A stretch of DNA of 7,569 nt, taken from assembly GCA_003157235.1 (NCBI GenBank), contig PMJC01000248.1:1-7569 (forward strand), written 5' to 3'. Source of the stretch: Methanosarcina sp. Its GTDB lineage: Archaea > Halobacteriota > Methanosarcinia > Methanosarcinales > Methanosarcinaceae. Shown one piece after another: positions 5,958 to 7,569 of this stretch (position 1 is its first letter; the number at the start of each line of letters is the position of its first letter). The translations under genes were made by a program, and so were the position numbers. The notes under the pieces are model-generated. The model had not been told where the DNA came from and ran no database searches. It was given only the letters and a program-made list of their open reading frames with translations.

Positions 5958-6935
5958 TTACGGATAATTCACATCTACTCCGATAATCTCCTTCTTTCCG
6001 GCAAAAACATCCCTTGCTATCTCAGCACAGCCTATGGCAGCATTCCACCTCCCTAAACACAGGCATTCCTGTCCCAAGTGTTCATTTATCTTCTTTTGTA
6101 TATATTCTACTTCTGCCACATAGCCTGCAAGGAAGATATCACCGATTGTTCCATAATCCTTAAGAAAGAGTTGCATTGAAGCTATTTCCATAGCTGCAAA
6201 CAGGGCGACAGTATCTAAAGCAAGGAGAGCCAAACTTTCCCCTTTTTTGGCTGCACTGAGTAATTCTTCTCGATCTTTAAATGTGGTCATCTTCAGAGCA
6301 CCTGCCTCAATAAAAGCTTGGTTTGCCGTCCGGAACCCGCTGTTGACGTCCCTTATAGCTTGCAGGTCAAGAGGACCTTGATAAATCCCGGGAGCAAATA
6401 TGCAGGCATCGATTGCCCCAATTACTTTTCCTTCTGCAACGGCAACGGTAACAGTATTTGAGCTAATATCAGAAACCACGAAATTCTTATATCCAAGACA
6501 TCGAATATGATAGGCAACCCCAAGTTTTTCCGGGCTTGTAAGGTGGGAAAAAACTTTCATCCGAGGATCCACTTTACTCTTTGTATGGAGGCCAGGAATT
6601 GCTACCGCAGGAATCCCAGAGTAACGGATAGCATCAAAAACTTTTGTGCCTCCCCCTATTCTTTTCCCAGCTCCTTCTATACTCTTGATTCCTCTTCCTT
6701 TTAAGTTCCTTACGTCAACAATTGTGGAAAAATCATCTCCCATTGAGTAGGTCAGCGCAACCAGGTCAATAAATGTGCGCTGAATTTCAAATTTATCTTC
6801 GATATATGTTAGTATCTCATTTTTTGACATATTAGCTGCTCTAGCTCTTTCAAGCTCAAAGGTCAGAACTCTGTTTTCTTGTATCAGAGCAAAACGTATA
6901 GCTGTTGTTCCATGATCAATTCCTATAAACGACAA
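5958..6935 (-). CDS. mmp12: Methanogenesis marker protein 12 (ASKHA-fold, putative kinase-like)
   Basis: This 325-residue protein belongs to a family confined to methanogens and their relatives, whose exact role is unknown. It has the look of the sugar kinase/Hsp70/actin (ASKHA) ATPase fold: an N-terminal phosphate-1 motif GIDHGTTAIRF (5-15), a glycine-rich KRIGGGTKVFD (91-101), a second phosphate-type motif VVSDISSNTVTVAV (153-166), and a C-terminal GDIFLAGYVAE (265-275) like an adenosine motif. No signal peptide or membrane segment is evident, so it is cytosolic. The start is TTG at 6935, forced by an in-frame TAA immediately upstream; GGAG at 6949-6946, 10 nt away, is the likely ribosome-binding site. 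It lies 23 bp after the DUF2103-like gene, so the two are probably cotranscribed and may act together. A part in maturation or assembly of methanogenesis enzymes is only an inference from family distribution. Confidence 0.88.
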   Translation of the reverse strand: MSFIGIDHGTTAIRFALIQENRVLTFELERARAANMSKNEILTYIEDKFEIQRTFIDLVALTYSMGDDFSTIVDVRNLKGRGIKSIEGAGKRIGGGTKVFDAIRYSGIPAVAIPGLHTKSKVDPRMKVFSHLTSPEKLGVAYHIRCLGYKNFVVSDISSNTVTVAVAEGKVIGAIDACIFAPGIYQGPLDLQAIRDVNSGFRTANQAFIEAGALKMTTFKDREELLSAAKKGESLALLALDTVALFAAMEIASMQLFLKDYGTIGDIFLAGYVAEVEYIQKKINEHLGQECLCLGRWNAAIGCAEIARDVFAGKKEIIGVDVNYP

Positions 6936-6958
6936 TTAGCGATCTCTCCTTTAGCTTC

Positions 6959-7312
6959 TCAGAGGGAAGTCCTTAAGATTTCATTTAATTTTTTCATGAT
7001 TCTGTCTCCCTCTTCAGCGGTTCCAACTGTTGTTACAATCCGTACTTTCTGGTAACTTCTGCCTTCAGAGATCAATAGTCTCAAATTACCTCTAGCATCC
7101 GAACGCAATATCTTTCCCGTAAGACTTCCTCCTGGGATACCTTTTACGGAAATTAAGGATGGAATTACCTTTTTTATTTCAGGGTGCTGGCTCACTATTT
7201 TTACGAGTTTTTTCCCAGCTCTTCCGCCGATGATAGTTGTATGGACTCCACCAAGTTTATTTTTTGGAGAATTTTGTGCATGTTCTAGCAAACCGCTTTT
7301 ATTTTTAGTCAT
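6959..7312 (-). CDS. DUF2103-like conserved protein
   Basis: This is a small basic protein of 117 residues from ATG 7312 (120 if the in-frame TTG at 7321 is used). Conserved-looking blocks, numbered from the ATG, are GGVHTTIIGGRAGKK (21-35), KGIPGGSLTGKILR (57-70) and RIVTTVGTAEEGDRI (91-105), the last followed by a helix KKLNEILRTSL. They match my memory of DUF2103, a family annotated only as predicted metal-binding. I see a single His in the core and no cysteine, so metal binding is not evident here. Neither start has a good Shine-Dalgarno; I prefer ATG because it gives a short leader from the TATA-like sequence near 7354-7362. It is followed 23 bp later by methanogenesis marker 12, a pairing that suggests related work. 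Function unknown. Confidence 0.72.
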   Translation of the reverse strand: MTKNKSGLLEHAQNSPKNKLGGVHTTIIGGRAGKKLVKIVSQHPEIKKVIPSLISVKGIPGGSLTGKILRSDARGNLRLLISEGRSYQKVRIVTTVGTAEEGDRIMKKLNEILRTSL

Positions 7313-7353
7313 GTTAGCCAAACCAGGTCTAGTGTCAGGGTAATTTCCCAGTT

Positions 7354-7362
7354 ATTTATTTT
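7354..7362 (-). promoter_or_regulatory. TATA-box candidate for the DUF2103-mmp12 operon
   Basis: The minus strand reads AAATAAATA inside an A-rich run. Initiation about 27 nt downstream would fall near 7330, leaving a leader of some 18 nt before ATG 7312. A second AT box (AATAAATAT, 7374-7366) is equally possible, so the exact site is uncertain. Confidence 0.3.
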
Positions 7363-7424
7363 TTGATATTTATTCTGTATACCTATATGCGATGCCAGAT
7401 TCTCAGGAAATGAGACATTTTATC

Positions 7425-7508
7425 ATTTTTTGGCTTTTTGATTCATTGCAGTTGTAGAATGCTTTAATTAATGATGAATTTTTGCGATCCAATAAGATAT
7501 TAAAAAGT
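7425..7508 (+). repeat. Diverged dispersed repeat, copy B
   Basis: This copy matches 691-765 in order and orientation, sharing ATTGCAG (7444-7450), TTTAAT, TGATGAATTTTTG (7472-7484) and ATATTAAAA followed by GT. It differs mainly by about 9 bp of insertions between the first two blocks. It lies upstream of the DUF2103 gene and is followed by AT-rich DNA to the window end. Both copies are on the same strand about 6.7 kb apart. Confidence 0.35.
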
Positions 7509-7569
7509 TTCCAAGAAAATTTTTCCCGGCTATAGAGTATTCATATTTACCTCTTTTTTTCGCATGAAT

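Overview
The window reads as chromosomal DNA of a methanogenic archaeon, almost certainly a Methanosarcina. Three things point there: an archaeal geranylgeranylglyceryl phosphate synthase, a methanogenesis marker protein 12, and an L40e/aIF1A repertoire with Methanosarcina-like sequence. Long AT-rich gaps and frequent non-ATG starts fit the genus. The species cannot be read from the sequence. All five intact genes lie on the minus strand and cover only about 47% of the window.

Layout from high to low coordinates, which is the direction of transcription. (1) 7312-5958: a DUF2103-like protein followed 23 bp later by methanogenesis marker 12, probably one operon. (2) 5957-3676: about 2.3 kb without an intact gene. 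It holds a clearly broken aIF1A gene (one frameshift, two nonsense codons), two short inverted-repeat elements and several coding-like scraps. (3) 3675-2329: purB, adenylosuccinate lyase. (4) 2328-1858: a spacer containing a large imperfect palindrome just past purB and the L40e promoter. (5) 1857-958: the two-gene operon L40e - GGGP synthase. The 49-codon L40e gene is the shortest intact gene here. (6) 957-1: about 1 kb of AT-rich DNA with a hairpin, a possible coding relic and one copy of a diverged repeat whose second copy is at the other end of the window.

The intact genes are housekeeping: purine synthesis (purB), the ribosome (L40e), the first committed step of archaeal ether-lipid synthesis (GGGPS), and a methanogen-specific ASKHA-fold protein of unknown role beside a small conserved protein. 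No CRISPR array, tRNA, rRNA or intact mobile element is visible. The most informative unusual items are the aIF1A pseudogene, the 89-bp palindrome after purB, and the dispersed diverged repeat. I see no convincing new multi-gene system.
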